Assembly: GCA_964475985.1 (NCBI GenBank)
Contig: CAYYYP010000049.1
Span: forward strand, 1 to 26,900
Length of the DNA stretch: 26,900 nt
Reading direction: 5' to 3'
Source of the DNA: CAYYYP01 sp964475985
GTDB lineage: Bacteria; Bdellovibrionota; UBA1018; CAYHWW01
The notes below the pieces were generated by a model. It searched no databases. It saw only the letters and a list, made by a program, of their open reading frames with translations, and had not been told where the DNA came from. Shown here piece by piece: positions 1-8,122 of this stretch (position 1 is the first letter of the stretch; each line of letters opens with the position of its first letter). The position numbers were made by a program, and so were the translations under genes.

Positions 1-361
1 AATCAACGGGTTCCCTACTTGTAAGCCCTAACGCAAATTTGCCCGTGCAACTTCCTACCTGCGCTACGCTTTGCGAGATGCAGTCTCCTGCCGCAAGGAC
101 TTGAGATTCACCGATCACTAGGGCGGGACAAGCCTTAATGCGGCCGCTTTCTGGAACATAAATTATTCCCATTCCCTCGGGGCATTGAGTGCCGGCTGCG
201 CATTCGGTGCGCGCAGAGTAAGCTTGATCCCGAGCAGCTGACTGAGGCGTTACGCCAAGGGCAGATGACCAAGGGAAAAGTAGGCATACACTCCCAAAAA
301 CGGTCGATAATCCTAATCTCCGGACTAAATACTTTTTAACGACCCTTTTAAAATTGTTCAT
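1..361 (-). CDS. Secreted trypsin-like protein, N-terminal part (runs off window)
   Basis: An open frame of 120 codons starts at ATG 361 and is still open at base 1, so the C-terminal part is missing. AGGGG lies 8 bases upstream of the ATG, and a fair sigma70 promoter lies further up. The first ~35 residues (basic start, then a hydrophobic stretch ending in WSSALG) look like a signal peptide. Residues 78-94 resemble the Cys42-Cys58 segment of chymotrypsin-fold proteases: Cys78, hydrophobic strand, then LAAGDC, with 15 residues between the cysteines. The position of the catalytic His holds Asp93, so an ordinary triad is not evident. The trypsin assignment is an inference from this one segment; a cysteine-containing secreted protein of another family is possible. 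Being short and partial, it needs the sequence left of the window to settle the call. Confidence 0.6.
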   Translation of the reverse strand, partial: MNNFKRVVKKYLVRRLGLSTVFGSVCLLFPWSSALGVTPQSAARDQAYSARTECAAGTQCPEGMGIIYVPESGRIKACPALVIGESQVLAAGDCISQSVAQVGSCTGKFALGLTSREPVD

Positions 362-387
362 AAAATGACCCCTGTTTCAGGCCATGA

Positions 388-416
388 ATTTTACCAGACT
401 TTAATACCGCGAGCAA
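388..416 (-). promoter_or_regulatory. Candidate sigma70 promoter for the 1-361 gene
   Basis: On the minus strand TTGCTC (416-411) and TAAAAT (393-388) are separated by exactly 17 bases, 27 bases before the ATG at 361. The -10 box matches the consensus at 5 of 6 positions, the -35 box at 3 of 6. The 109-bp interval 362-470 between this gene and xthA holds nothing else recognised apart from an AT-rich stretch near 427-443. Confidence 0.45.
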
Positions 417-470
417 GGTTACTCATAAATATATTTTATTTATATGATCTGCTCCACCGACGGATATACC

Positions 471-1310
471 CTATTTAATAGAGGTACTTATGTTCGAAGG
501 ATGAGCCTCAACCTTTAAATCCAGAAGTACCGGACAATGATCCGAACCAAGAAGATGGGGCAAATGTCTTACATCAGCGACCTGTGACAAGAGGCCCTTG
601 GAAATCACTTGATAATCTAGCCGCCAACCAATGTTCCTCGCCCGAACGCCTGGCCGGTAACTCCACCAAGTATAATGCCCGCCTTCAGGCTGAAGATGCC
701 GAAAAGTATCTACGTAGCCCATGCCTAAGAACTTAGACATCCAGGCCCGCTCTTCGGGCAAGAACCCAGCATTTGCATAATTTGCCTTCGGGTTCTTAAG
801 ATCAATTTCCTCATGGGCGATATTAAAATCACCACAAAGAATAATGTTTTTACCTTTGGCCCTGAGATTCTCAAGGTGTTCAAGAATGGCCGCGCAAAAC
901 TCAAGCTTGTAGGAAAGGCGTTTATGATCCCTTTGGCTATTGGGAAAATAGGCATTAATGAGAACAAAGTTCGGGAACTCCAAAGAAAGAACTCGCCCCT
1001 CCCGGTCAAAACTTTGATCACCGAGGCCCTCACGGATATCTAAAATTTCGAGATCTTTTCGAAAATAAAAAGCAACTCCGCTGTACCCAGGTTTCTCGGC
1101 CGAGAACATCACTGATTTAAAACCCTGACCGCCACGGCCACCTTCAGGATTTTTCAACCAGATATCAAGCTGGTGCTCCTGGGCCTTGATTTCCTGCACC
1201 GCCAAAACATCAAGGTCGTAGGAGTTGAGAAGTTCCTTAAAATGTAAATTCTGGCTTGCAGCTCGGATGCCATTTACGTTCCAAGTGGCAATGCGAAACT
1301 CTTGGGTCAT
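471..1310 (-). CDS. xthA: Exodeoxyribonuclease III (AP endonuclease)
   Basis: This 279-residue protein has the whole exonuclease III pattern of the endonuclease/exonuclease/phosphatase fold. It has ATWNVNGIRA at the N terminus, VQEIKA with the metal-binding Glu, NAYFPNSQ, GDFNIAHEEIDL with the catalytic Asp and Asn, WRLDYQVIS, and the terminal GSDHCPVLLDL with the Asp-His pair. E. coli XthA is 268 residues, so the length is normal. The enzyme cleaves DNA at abasic sites and degrades 3' ends of duplex DNA during base-excision repair in the cytoplasm. The ATG at 1310 overlaps the TGA of the upstream cytochrome gene by 4 bases (ATGA), so translation is probably coupled. It is the last gene of the long minus-strand operon. 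Confidence in the family is high; the closest subtype (Xth or ExoA) is not decided. Confidence 0.93.
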   Translation of the reverse strand: MTQEFRIATWNVNGIRAASQNLHFKELLNSYDLDVLAVQEIKAQEHQLDIWLKNPEGGRGGQGFKSVMFSAEKPGYSGVAFYFRKDLEILDIREGLGDQSFDREGRVLSLEFPNFVLINAYFPNSQRDHKRLSYKLEFCAAILEHLENLRAKGKNIILCGDFNIAHEEIDLKNPKANYANAGFLPEERAWMSKFLGMGYVDTFRHLQPEGGHYTWWSYRPGVRARNIGWRLDYQVISKGLLSQVADVRHLPHLLGSDHCPVLLDLKVEAHPSNISTSIK

Positions 1311-2146
1311 TTCAGTTTTCTTTGACCCATTTCTTCAAGGTAAGCAAAAATATCAGAAAGATTTTCATCCGTCATATTTGGAAATGGCGGCATTTTATCC
1401 TTTGCTCGGAAAGCTCCCGGATTACGGACAAACTGTTTGATGTAATCATGATCGAGGTATTCCAAGACGTTCCGTGGCGTATTGAGTTCCGGACCGATGT
1501 CTCCGCCGACTAGGTTAACGGTATGGCAACGAATGCATTCTTTGCGAAAGAGTTGAAAACCCCTAGTACTTGCGGTTGCGGGAACCTTTTCCAAATCCTT
1601 CGGCAAAATTTCAGCGTATCTTTTTTTGTAACTCACGAGCTCAATTGCCACGACCATGAACGGCCAATTATAATCTTTATATTCATTGGGATCACTGCTG
1701 AGGACATAAAACGGCGCAGGGGTAATTTTCTGTTTCGCGTGATCTACTACCGTCCAACCTTCACGACCGTTTGCCAGCTTTTCACCAAACGCCAGGTGCA
1801 GATGCAGTTTATCGAATCGAGCTCTATCCAGAGGAGATCGGTAACCGTCGGAACAAATAAAGACGAGCTCATCAAAATTCTCTTTTTCAATTTCAGGCTT
1901 CAACAAATCCTTCAGAAGGAACGCTTTGTAATGAAAAGTATTCTGAAACTCTGGATTAAGGATCACCAAATCTTTTTGGGATAGAGTGTTTTTCATTTGG
2001 GATAAAGAAATTTTTCTGACTTTGCTTTTACCTGAGGACTCCATCGATTCGATGCGTAGAACTGGATTAGTCGTTGCACCGAAAGCCGACAAACCAAATG
2101 TATTCAAAAAAACTAACAAACTAAAAAGAGTCATTCTTAATTTCAT
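1307..2146 (-). CDS. Secreted mono-haem cytochrome c with molybdopterin-oxidoreductase-like N-terminal domain
   Basis: The chosen start is ATG 2146, giving 279 residues, because GGGAG sits just upstream; ATG 2161, overlapping the rfaE1 stop, is the alternative. A signal peptide (MKLRMTLFSLL to LSAFGA) directs it to the periplasm. Residues ~25-185 contain VFICSDGYRSPL, APFYVLS and a WPFMVVAIELV segment resembling the sulfite-oxidase/YedY-type molybdopterin-binding domain; this is a tentative match. The C-terminal ~90 residues are a class I cytochrome c, with haem attachment CIRCH at 204-208 and a KMPPFPNM segment that can supply the axial Met. The likely role is periplasmic electron transfer, with unknown substrate. 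It sits between rfaE1 and xthA in the operon, and neither neighbour explains its function. Confidence 0.8.
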   Translation of the reverse strand: MKLRMTLFSLLVFLNTFGLSAFGATTNPVLRIESMESSGKSKVRKISLSQMKNTLSQKDLVILNPEFQNTFHYKAFLLKDLLKPEIEKENFDELVFICSDGYRSPLDRARFDKLHLHLAFGEKLANGREGWTVVDHAKQKITPAPFYVLSSDPNEYKDYNWPFMVVAIELVSYKKRYAEILPKDLEKVPATASTRGFQLFRKECIRCHTVNLVGGDIGPELNTPRNVLEYLDHDYIKQFVRNPGAFRAKDKMPPFPNMTDENLSDIFAYLEEMGQRKLK

Positions 2147-2157
2147 TAACTTCTCCC

Positions 2158-3207
2158 TCATTTTCCCAGTCTCAACTTCTTCAGCGCATTCACGCTCTGC
2201 ATATAATGTAAAATTTCTGTCGCCGTCACCGTTGCCGTACCACGTTTTCCAACCTCAACGCCTGCCGCATAATTCGCTAGCGTCGCCGCCTCAAACAAAT
2301 CACCGCCCGCCACCAAACCTAAGGCCAAGGTAGCAATCACCGTGTCGCCGGCTCCCGAGACGTCATACACTTCTTTAGCAAAAGTAGGCAGAAGCCAAGG
2401 CTCCTTATGTCCCCTTTGAAAAACGGCCATTCCATCTTTCCCACGCGTGATCATGACGTAGTCCGAAATCAATTCACTCAAAAGAAATTGCCCGGCACGG
2501 CAAAGTGAAAAATGATCCGTAATGGAAATTCCGGTGAGCGCTTCAGCTTCAGCAACGTTGGGGGTCATCAAAGTACAACCGCGGTAGGTTTCAAGGGAAG
2601 ACCTAGAGTTAGGGTCCACCAGCACCGGAATACGAAACTTTGCGCCTAGTTCCACTAATTTTTTGCAGAGATCAGGCCTCACCAAACCTTTGCTGTAATC
2701 TTCAATGATGATGCACCTGGCCTGCTTCACTAGACCCAGCAATTCATCCTGGGCCGCTTCCAGTGCGACTCCGGTAATGGGTGCCTTACTTTCATGATCG
2801 ATGCGAACCACTTGCTGGGTTTCGGCAACCACTCGTTCCTTCAGCGTGGTTGGCCGATGGTTATCCACCACCAGATAGGAATCTGAAATGTGCCGCTTCT
2901 TTAGAATGGTACGAAAAATATTCGCGGTGGCATCATCGCCCACCAACCCTACTAAAAGCGCCGTGCCCTTAAGGGCTGAAATATTATCGGCGACGTTGGC
3001 CGCGAGCCCTAATTTATAACTGACCTCCGCAACATCAACGATGGGAATGGGAGCTTCCGGAGAAATACGATTGACGCTGCCCACGGTGTATTGATCCAAA
3101 CCTACGTCGCCAAAAACCAGAATCTTTTTCCTGGAAAACTTAGAAAGAAGTGCCTTTGCGCGGGGAAGCTTCAACTCGGAGGTTGGGCGAAAACTCTTTG
3201 ATTTCAT
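2158..3207 (-). CDS. rfaE1: D-glycero-beta-D-manno-heptose 7-phosphate kinase (RfaE1/HldA type)
   Basis: This is a PfkB-family sugar kinase of 349 residues. FGDVGLDQY followed by GSVNRISPEAPIPIVDV (residues ~32-58) is the pattern of the HldE/RfaE kinase domain, where GDxMLD and RISPEAPVPV are usual. The PfkB signature DVSGAGDTV (283-290) carries the catalytic base Asp288. The C-terminal cytidylyltransferase domain of bifunctional HldE is absent, so this is a stand-alone kinase that phosphorylates heptose 7-phosphate at C1 in ADP-heptose synthesis. A separate HldC-like enzyme must exist elsewhere. AAGGTGAGG lies about 11 bases before the ATG. The next upstream gene is a heptosyltransferase-type enzyme, which supports a role in the LPS inner core. 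Confidence 0.88.
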   Translation of the reverse strand: MKSKSFRPTSELKLPRAKALLSKFSRKKILVFGDVGLDQYTVGSVNRISPEAPIPIVDVAEVSYKLGLAANVADNISALKGTALLVGLVGDDATANIFRTILKKRHISDSYLVVDNHRPTTLKERVVAETQQVVRIDHESKAPITGVALEAAQDELLGLVKQARCIIIEDYSKGLVRPDLCKKLVELGAKFRIPVLVDPNSRSSLETYRGCTLMTPNVAEAEALTGISITDHFSLCRAGQFLLSELISDYVMITRGKDGMAVFQRGHKEPWLLPTFAKEVYDVSGAGDTVIATLALGLVAGGDLFEAATLANYAAGVEVGKRGTATVTATEILHYMQSVNALKKLRLGK

Positions 3208-3250
3208 GGTGCAACAAGCCTCACCTTTTTTTCTTGGAAACTCAAGTAAG

Positions 3251-4399
3251 TCAAAGGCCTAAAGTACGCAAGACTTTTTCATAAACTTGGAGGGGCGTAA
3301 TGCGATCCATTTCAGCGGAAGTTCCGGTTCCATCTAATTCGCCCTTACTGAAATCTCGTAACGGTGTGCGTGCCGATGGTTCAAAAAACTCCGCTAATTC
3401 CCCTGTTTTCGAGTTTAAAGGCCCCCACCGTTTCGCACTCTGAACTTTGATTGACGGATAAAGGCCGATAACCTTAGTGCCTAGCGCGGAGGCTAAGTGA
3501 AGCGGGCCCGTACTAGGTGCCACTAAAAGCCGCGCTGAGTGCAAAATTTTCGCTAAGTCCCAAAGGCTTGGGGTCAACGCCATGGAAAGTTCATGCGAGC
3601 TCCTACTTGAGTCTGAGCTTAACCTTTCGTTTTTCGCCTCTATACTTTTAAAGATGCGTTCAGTGCGTTCATTTTCCTTAGGCCCGGAGGTGAGAACCAC
3701 ATTCATTTTTTCTAAAAGAAGCGCACCCAATTCGGAGTAATTTTCTTCTGACCAGTTTACAGCAGAACCCCCCATCCCGGAATGAATAACGGCGTAATGC
3801 CTGCCGTCTAAGGGGGCGACCTCGGTACTTGGCATCCGGAGCCTTGGCGGAAAATCCCTCGACGTCACACGAATATCAAGCGGGGAAAGACAATCAAGAT
3901 TGTAATCCGCCTCGTGCATTTTCACTTGTGACCTAGATTGTTTCACTCCGCGATTAAAACACAAAAAGCTGATCAGTTTTGAATACGGCCCCACACGCAA
4001 CGGAATTTTCGCCAACCTCAACGCAAGGGCGATTTTTGGATTCACTTGAAGGCTCACGGCAACCTCAAAACCAAAGCCCTTCAGTTGATCAGAAAAACTT
4101 TTCACTCCTATAAATTCGTCCCAGGCATTGGCCGCCATATCCGTATCGCTATGACCATTTAAGAAGTGAGTTGGTACCGGCAGGAATTCATCAATGCCTA
4201 TGTCAGAAAACTTTTTTAAAAACTCAACCAATTCGGGTCGAACCATAAAGGTGACATGACAGCCGTGACCATGAAGCTCTGGCCAATGTTTTTTCAGCGC
4301 TCGGGCAACCCCTAAAGAAAGAATCACGTCTCCTAGCCGATCGGGGCGAATGATCAGAACTTTAGTTTCCGAACCTGAAAAAAAAATTTTCTTGCTCAA
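3251..4399 (-). CDS. Glycosyltransferase family 9 protein, probable LPS heptosyltransferase
   Basis: The 382-residue protein begins at TTG 4399; no ATG is available before the conserved VLIIRPDRLGDVILSLG motif (residues 13-29), the GT9 N-terminal signature. The C-terminal half has PSTGPLHLASALGTKVIGLY, the usual nucleotide-sugar-binding signature of WaaC/WaaF-type heptosyltransferases, with RWGPL beyond it. It should transfer L-glycero-D-manno-heptose from ADP-heptose onto the growing LPS core at the inner face of the inner membrane. It starts only 4 bases after the cmk stop and lies 43 bases before rfaE1, which makes the sugar. Which core position it serves (WaaC, WaaF or WaaQ type) cannot be told from the sequence alone. 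Confidence 0.87.
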   Translation of the reverse strand: MSKKIFFSGSETKVLIIRPDRLGDVILSLGVARALKKHWPELHGHGCHVTFMVRPELVEFLKKFSDIGIDEFLPVPTHFLNGHSDTDMAANAWDEFIGVKSFSDQLKGFGFEVAVSLQVNPKIALALRLAKIPLRVGPYSKLISFLCFNRGVKQSRSQVKMHEADYNLDCLSPLDIRVTSRDFPPRLRMPSTEVAPLDGRHYAVIHSGMGGSAVNWSEENYSELGALLLEKMNVVLTSGPKENERTERIFKSIEAKNERLSSDSSRSSHELSMALTPSLWDLAKILHSARLLVAPSTGPLHLASALGTKVIGLYPSIKVQSAKRWGPLNSKTGELAEFFEPSARTPLRDFSKGELDGTGTSAEMDRITPLQVYEKVLRTLGL

Positions 4400-4403
4400 A
4401 GTC

Positions 4404-5123
4404 TCAACTCATTTTTGCTTCGTACTCACGAACGGTATTTTCCATCTGGTCAACAACATCGTCCACCGTAAGGGTTGTGGTGTCCATTTCGATGGCATCA
4501 TCGGCCTTTTTTAAGGGAGCAACCTTACGCTCAGAATCGGCTTTATCGCGAGAAATGACCTGCCGTTTCACTTCTGCAAAACTTAAGTACACGCCCTTGG
4601 ATTCAAGCTCCGTCATGCGGCGGGAAGCCCTGGCATCCACGGATGCCGTGAGAAAAAACTTCAAATGAGCATTGGGGAAAACGACGGTACCGATATCCCT
4701 GCCCTCAAGTACGGCGCCCCCCATCTCACCAAGGGAGCGTTGCAAACCTAAGAGCGCCTTGCGCACAGAGGCATGGGCCGAAACCGTACTGGAGGCTGAT
4801 GAAATTTCCGGAGTACGGATGCGATCGGAGACATCCTCACCGTTAATAAAAACATGGTTACGGCCGCCAATCCACTGGAACTCAGGTTTAGCGCTGTCGG
4901 CCAACCGCCCTAGAGCTTCCGAGTCCTCAAGGCTCGTCCCGGTTTCAAGGGCCATAAGGGCTACAGCACGGTAAAGCGCGCCCGTATCGATATGGATGTA
5001 ACCAAGCCTTTTTGCCAATAAGTGGGTCACGGTGCTTTTTCCGCTGCCGGCAGGCCCGTCGATGGCCACGATTAATTTCCGATTGGAGGTAGTACCAGAA
5101 TTGTCCTTAGGTTGATTTTTCAT
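4404..5123 (-). CDS. cmk: Cytidylate kinase
   Basis: A 239-residue protein with the (d)CMP kinase layout. The Walker A motif GPAGSGKST is at residues 23-31, followed by YIHIDTGALYRAVA (CMP-binding start). EGRDIGTVVFPNAHLKFFLTA is the hallmark GRDIGTVVFPxA block. ASRRMTEL and SRDKADSERKVAPLKKADDA form the lid and C-terminal motifs, with terminal LDTT-like MDTTTLTVDDVV. It converts CMP and dCMP to the diphosphates with ATP. Length is close to the usual 220-230, with a short hydrophilic N-terminal extension. The ATG overlaps the hisC stop by 4 bases (ATGA), a sign of coupling. Confidence 0.95.
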   Translation of the reverse strand: MKNQPKDNSGTTSNRKLIVAIDGPAGSGKSTVTHLLAKRLGYIHIDTGALYRAVALMALETGTSLEDSEALGRLADSAKPEFQWIGGRNHVFINGEDVSDRIRTPEISSASSTVSAHASVRKALLGLQRSLGEMGGAVLEGRDIGTVVFPNAHLKFFLTASVDARASRRMTELESKGVYLSFAEVKRQVISRDKADSERKVAPLKKADDAIEMDTTTLTVDDVVDQMENTVREYEAKMS

Positions 5124-6340
5124 TTGAATCCTACATGTTTGCTAAAGAGCTGTCGGAATACGGCAAGGAACCCGTCCATCTCTTCCTGGGTGCCGATGCT
5201 GATCCGAATATAATTTTGTAAATTGTAATTATTTACGGGTCTGACAATAAAACCTTTTTTAAGAAGTGCCTCAAAACACTCCTGACCGCTTTTTCCCGAA
5301 GGCGACATGTCGACCAGCACGAAATTTGCCCGGGAAGGCGTTACGGAAAAACTAAGCGCTTTGATCTCCCGCTCTACCTTAGCCCTTACCTGAGCATTGT
5401 TTTCCCGAGAACGCGCAACAAAAGCTCGATCATGGAGGGCAGCTTCCGCCGCGGCGGCCGAAAGAGCAGAAATATTAAAAGGCTGCCGAGCCTGGTTCAG
5501 AAACTTCGCCACGCCGTCATGCGCTAAACCAAATCCCACCCGTAGACCCGCCAAGCCGTATATTTTCGAGAAGGTATAAAGTGCAACTACGTTAGGGAAA
5601 CGCGACCAAAGCTCGGAAGCAAAAGCGAACGGCTCACTATCATCAATGAATTCCTCGTAAGCCGCATCCAATACGAAAAGGATATTTTTTTCGAGCAGAC
5701 CGGCCGCCAAACTTTCAATCTGTGATTTTGGTATGGACCGACCCGTAGGATTATTGGGATTTGCAAGGATCACAACCCTCGTTTTTTCGGTTACCGCATT
5801 TAAGATACGATCCGTATTCACCTCGAAATCCTTATCGACAGCAACTTCCGTAAAAGTACTTCCTTGCAACTGTGCGCAAAGCTTATAGGCCGCAAAGGAT
5901 TTTTCATGGGTGACAATCTCTGCATCCGCCGGAACAAAGACTCGAAAAAGCAGATCAATGATTTCATTAGAGCCGCAACCGACAATAAAGTTTGTAGTTT
6001 TAAGCGTAGAGATTGCGGTAGCACTTACCTTTGCCTTAAAAAAACCGACCAAGGCCTGACGCAAGGAAAACTGCGCGGCATCGGGATAGAGGTTCATGGT
6101 CAAAATTTCCGACTGCACTCGCTTCATCGCTTCGGGCGACGGTCCCAAAGGATTCTCATTGCTGGCAAGCTTCACTACGTCCTTAAGCCCAAGCTCGCGT
6201 TTCGTTTCTTCAATGGGTTTTCCGGCGGGATAGGGCTTCAACTGCCGCAGACTTGGAATCACCGAACTGCAAAATTTCGATTCAAAGGAATTTAAATTTA
6301 ATTCCGCATCAGAGCCGAGGCTGGACTTTACATTGGGCAA
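5120..6340 (-). CDS. hisC: Histidinol-phosphate aminotransferase
   Basis: Fold-type I PLP aminotransferase with LKPYPAGKPIEE, VVKLASNENPLGPSP, VGCGSNEIIDL, ILANPNNPTG, LDAAYEEF and TFSKIYGLAGLRVGF, where the Lys of SK binds PLP, and the C-terminal Arg-containing NYIRISIGT. These are HisC features: transamination of imidazole acetol phosphate with glutamate in histidine synthesis. The start is taken as TTG 6340 (406 residues) because AGGAG (6352-6348) is 7 bases upstream. The same frame runs up to 6406, but without a good site. A GTG just before IPSLRQLKPY would give the usual HisC length. With TTG 6340 the gene overlaps queC by 32 bases. No other his gene is nearby, so a role with another aromatic or imidazole substrate is not excluded. 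Confidence 0.88.
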   Translation of the reverse strand: MPNVKSSLGSDAELNLNSFESKFCSSVIPSLRQLKPYPAGKPIEETKRELGLKDVVKLASNENPLGPSPEAMKRVQSEILTMNLYPDAAQFSLRQALVGFFKAKVSATAISTLKTTNFIVGCGSNEIIDLLFRVFVPADAEIVTHEKSFAAYKLCAQLQGSTFTEVAVDKDFEVNTDRILNAVTEKTRVVILANPNNPTGRSIPKSQIESLAAGLLEKNILFVLDAAYEEFIDDSEPFAFASELWSRFPNVVALYTFSKIYGLAGLRVGFGLAHDGVAKFLNQARQPFNISALSAAAAEAALHDRAFVARSRENNAQVRAKVEREIKALSFSVTPSRANFVLVDMSPSGKSGQECFEALLKKGFIVRPVNNYNLQNYIRISIGTQEEMDGFLAVFRQLFSKHVGFK

Positions 6341-7694
6341 GCTTGATCTCCTCAAGTTCCTCAATGTATCCTTCAAGGGACGTCTTAGTAAAATGCAAAA
6401 CATCAAGCGGAGTAAAACCTAGCGTGGAGCACAACCCCGCCGCATTCACGTGGTCAGGGGCGCCCGTCGCATCAAGGTTGATTCCCCAATGAATGAGGAC
6501 GGAGACAGCGCTGGTAGTAGCAATGCTTACGGAAAGCTTTTGAGCCAATCCCTTTCGCAGCGCAACAAACAGGTCATCTCCGCGGCGACCCACGGTAACT
6601 TCACTTTTGTCCTTCAACATTTCCCGTAAAACTTTTTCCATTTGGATGATGAGAAGGCGTTGATAATAAATCGCTAACTCAAGGCTTTGACTGGAAATCA
6701 GCGGTTGGAAAAACTCAGCGATGATGTGCACCATGGAACGTGCACCGATCCAGTCGGCGTTCAATCGATCCTCAAAGTCTACAAGGTGACTTGTATCGAC
6801 ATGACACGAACCTTCAAAAACCGCCATGGAAGAACCATAAACCCCGGTTTGCTGCAAAATCCAATGGGGGCTCAGTTCTAATCCGCTGTAGGTAACGCTT
6901 TTTTCTAAAGGTACTATACTTAGTAAATTTTTTGAGAATCCACGTAAGCCCGCACTTAAGATTTTAGAAACGGGATTCGCCGAACTCAATGATGTGGGTT
7001 TTTCGTCCTTCAGAAACTGGGTCGCAAAGGATTTTGCGCGTTCAAGTCTTAGGCAAGATTCGCACACACCACAAGGATTCTGTCCTGGGCCCGCGGCATC
7101 ATAACAACTCCAAATCAAATGCATGGGAAATTCCCGTTGAAAAAGTTCCACTACAATTTGGTTTTTTCGCATGGCCGTAGTGGCACTTGCCACCTGAACC
7201 TGATTTGCCGTGGAGTACTTTAATGCGGCATTACTCGCATCAAGAAATGCTTGTGAGTTATCGGGGAACGTTTCCGCTTCCTCGGCATTAAATCCTAAGA
7301 GAATAACCGTCAGGCCTTTAGCCTCTGCAAACGCCGCAGCTAAGGAAATAAAAATACCGTTTCGATTGGGAATCCAAACTTTTTTAGCCGACGCCATGGC
7401 TTGATTGTGATCATCAAGATTTTCACGACTCAGAAGATTCAAAGAGTTTTCTGCGTTCAACAGGCTGCCCATCGCCGTTGCACCTAAGGTTTGAAAAAAA
7501 GGAAACTCAATAACTTTATGTTTAACCTGGAAGTGCGCACATAACGCTTTTGCCGCCCGGATTTCTTCGGCCCTTGCGCGCTGGCCATAATCAATCGTAA
7601 TGGCCCATTCTACTGAATATCCCATTTCGTTTGCCAGACAAAGTTGGGCCGCGGAGTCTAATCCCCCCGAAAGGAGTAGAACGGCTTGATTCAC
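6309..7694 (-). CDS. queC: 7-cyano-7-deazaguanine synthase fused to a DUF366-like domain
   Basis: GTG 7694 overlaps the queD stop by 4 bases (GTGA) and gives 461 residues. Residues 1-~230 are QueC: PP-loop LLLSGGLDS (7-14), TIDYGQRARAE, IPNRNGIFISLAAA, and four zinc cysteines at 197, 208, 211 and 214 (CGVCESC). QueC makes preQ0 from 7-carboxy-7-deazaguanine and ammonia with ATP. QueC alone is about 230 residues. The remaining ~225 look like DUF366 (PF04017, known mainly from archaea). Matching parts are VTYSGLELSPHW near 267, a FEGSCHV segment, VDFEDRL, GRRGDDLFVA, KLSVSIATTSAVSVLIHWGI and a C-terminal KVQ tail. The DUF366 match is from memory of the family. The adjacent queD and this fusion suggest a 7-deazaguanine function for the extra domain. 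Confidence 0.9.
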   Translation of the reverse strand: MNQAVLLLSGGLDSAAQLCLANEMGYSVEWAITIDYGQRARAEEIRAAKALCAHFQVKHKVIEFPFFQTLGATAMGSLLNAENSLNLLSRENLDDHNQAMASAKKVWIPNRNGIFISLAAAFAEAKGLTVILLGFNAEEAETFPDNSQAFLDASNAALKYSTANQVQVASATTAMRKNQIVVELFQREFPMHLIWSCYDAAGPGQNPCGVCESCLRLERAKSFATQFLKDEKPTSLSSANPVSKILSAGLRGFSKNLLSIVPLEKSVTYSGLELSPHWILQQTGVYGSSMAVFEGSCHVDTSHLVDFEDRLNADWIGARSMVHIIAEFFQPLISSQSLELAIYYQRLLIIQMEKVLREMLKDKSEVTVGRRGDDLFVALRKGLAQKLSVSIATTSAVSVLIHWGINLDATGAPDHVNAAGLCSTLGFTPLDVLHFTKTSLEGYIEELEEIKLAQCKVQPRL

Positions 7695-8098
7695 GAAACC
7701 AATCCAAAAGAAGCGGCGCTGCGATCGTTCTCCCAAACCACCACGCGACGCAAAGTCAAACTTTCTAAGGGCCGGGAAGCTTCCACGGTTTTTTTCAATT
7801 CATGAAAAAAATGAAACGCTAAAGTTTCGGCGGTGGGATTCAAATCATTGAAGGGTGGAACTAAATTTAGGTCTTGGTGGTCAAACCGAGCAATTAACTC
7901 CTTAACCATGGCCTTCAGTACCTTAAAATCAACGGCAATTCCGATGTCGGACACTTTCGGAGTTGAAGCCTCCACCTCTATTTTCCAGTTATGGCCGTGA
8001 GGCCTTGCGCACTCCCCATCGTAACCACGGATGTGGTGAGCGGCGGCGAACTCCAAACAAACTTTTACCGAATACTGATATTCACTAACGGCGCTCAT
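7691..8098 (-). CDS. queD: 6-carboxy-5,6,7,8-tetrahydropterin synthase
   Basis: The 135-residue protein has the QueD/PTPS layout. FAAAHH (zinc His21), ECARPHGHNW with catalytic Cys30 and zinc ligands His34 and His36, VDFKVLK, FDHQDLN with Asp73/His74 of the catalytic relay, and a late Glu123 in VVVWEN that anchors the pterin. QueD converts dihydroneopterin triphosphate to 6-carboxytetrahydropterin, the second step of the queuosine/preQ0 pathway. AAAGGTGA sits about 5 bases upstream of ATG 8098. It directly precedes queC, the third-stage enzyme; queE was not found in this window. The Cys-containing CxxxHGH motif favours QueD over eukaryote-type PTPS. Confidence 0.93.
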   Translation of the reverse strand: MSAVSEYQYSVKVCLEFAAAHHIRGYDGECARPHGHNWKIEVEASTPKVSDIGIAVDFKVLKAMVKELIARFDHQDLNLVPPFNDLNPTAETLAFHFFHELKKTVEASRPLESLTLRRVVVWENDRSAASFGLVS

Positions 8099-8122
8099 TC
8101 AATTCACCTTTCTTGGGGGGTG

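Noticed and set aside
1..320. A structured non-coding RNA (RNase P-like or tmRNA-like) at the left edge
   Set aside because: The minus strand has a 120-codon open frame with a ribosome binding site, a promoter and a signal peptide, which explains the sequence better.
1523..1984. 153-residue plus-strand reading frame opposite the cytochrome gene
   Set aside because: It is antisense to the recognised cytochrome domain and lacks any family motif.
5864..6295. 143-residue plus-strand reading frame opposite hisC
   Set aside because: It lies wholly opposite a clear HisC with conserved motifs, has no motif of its own and no ribosome binding site.
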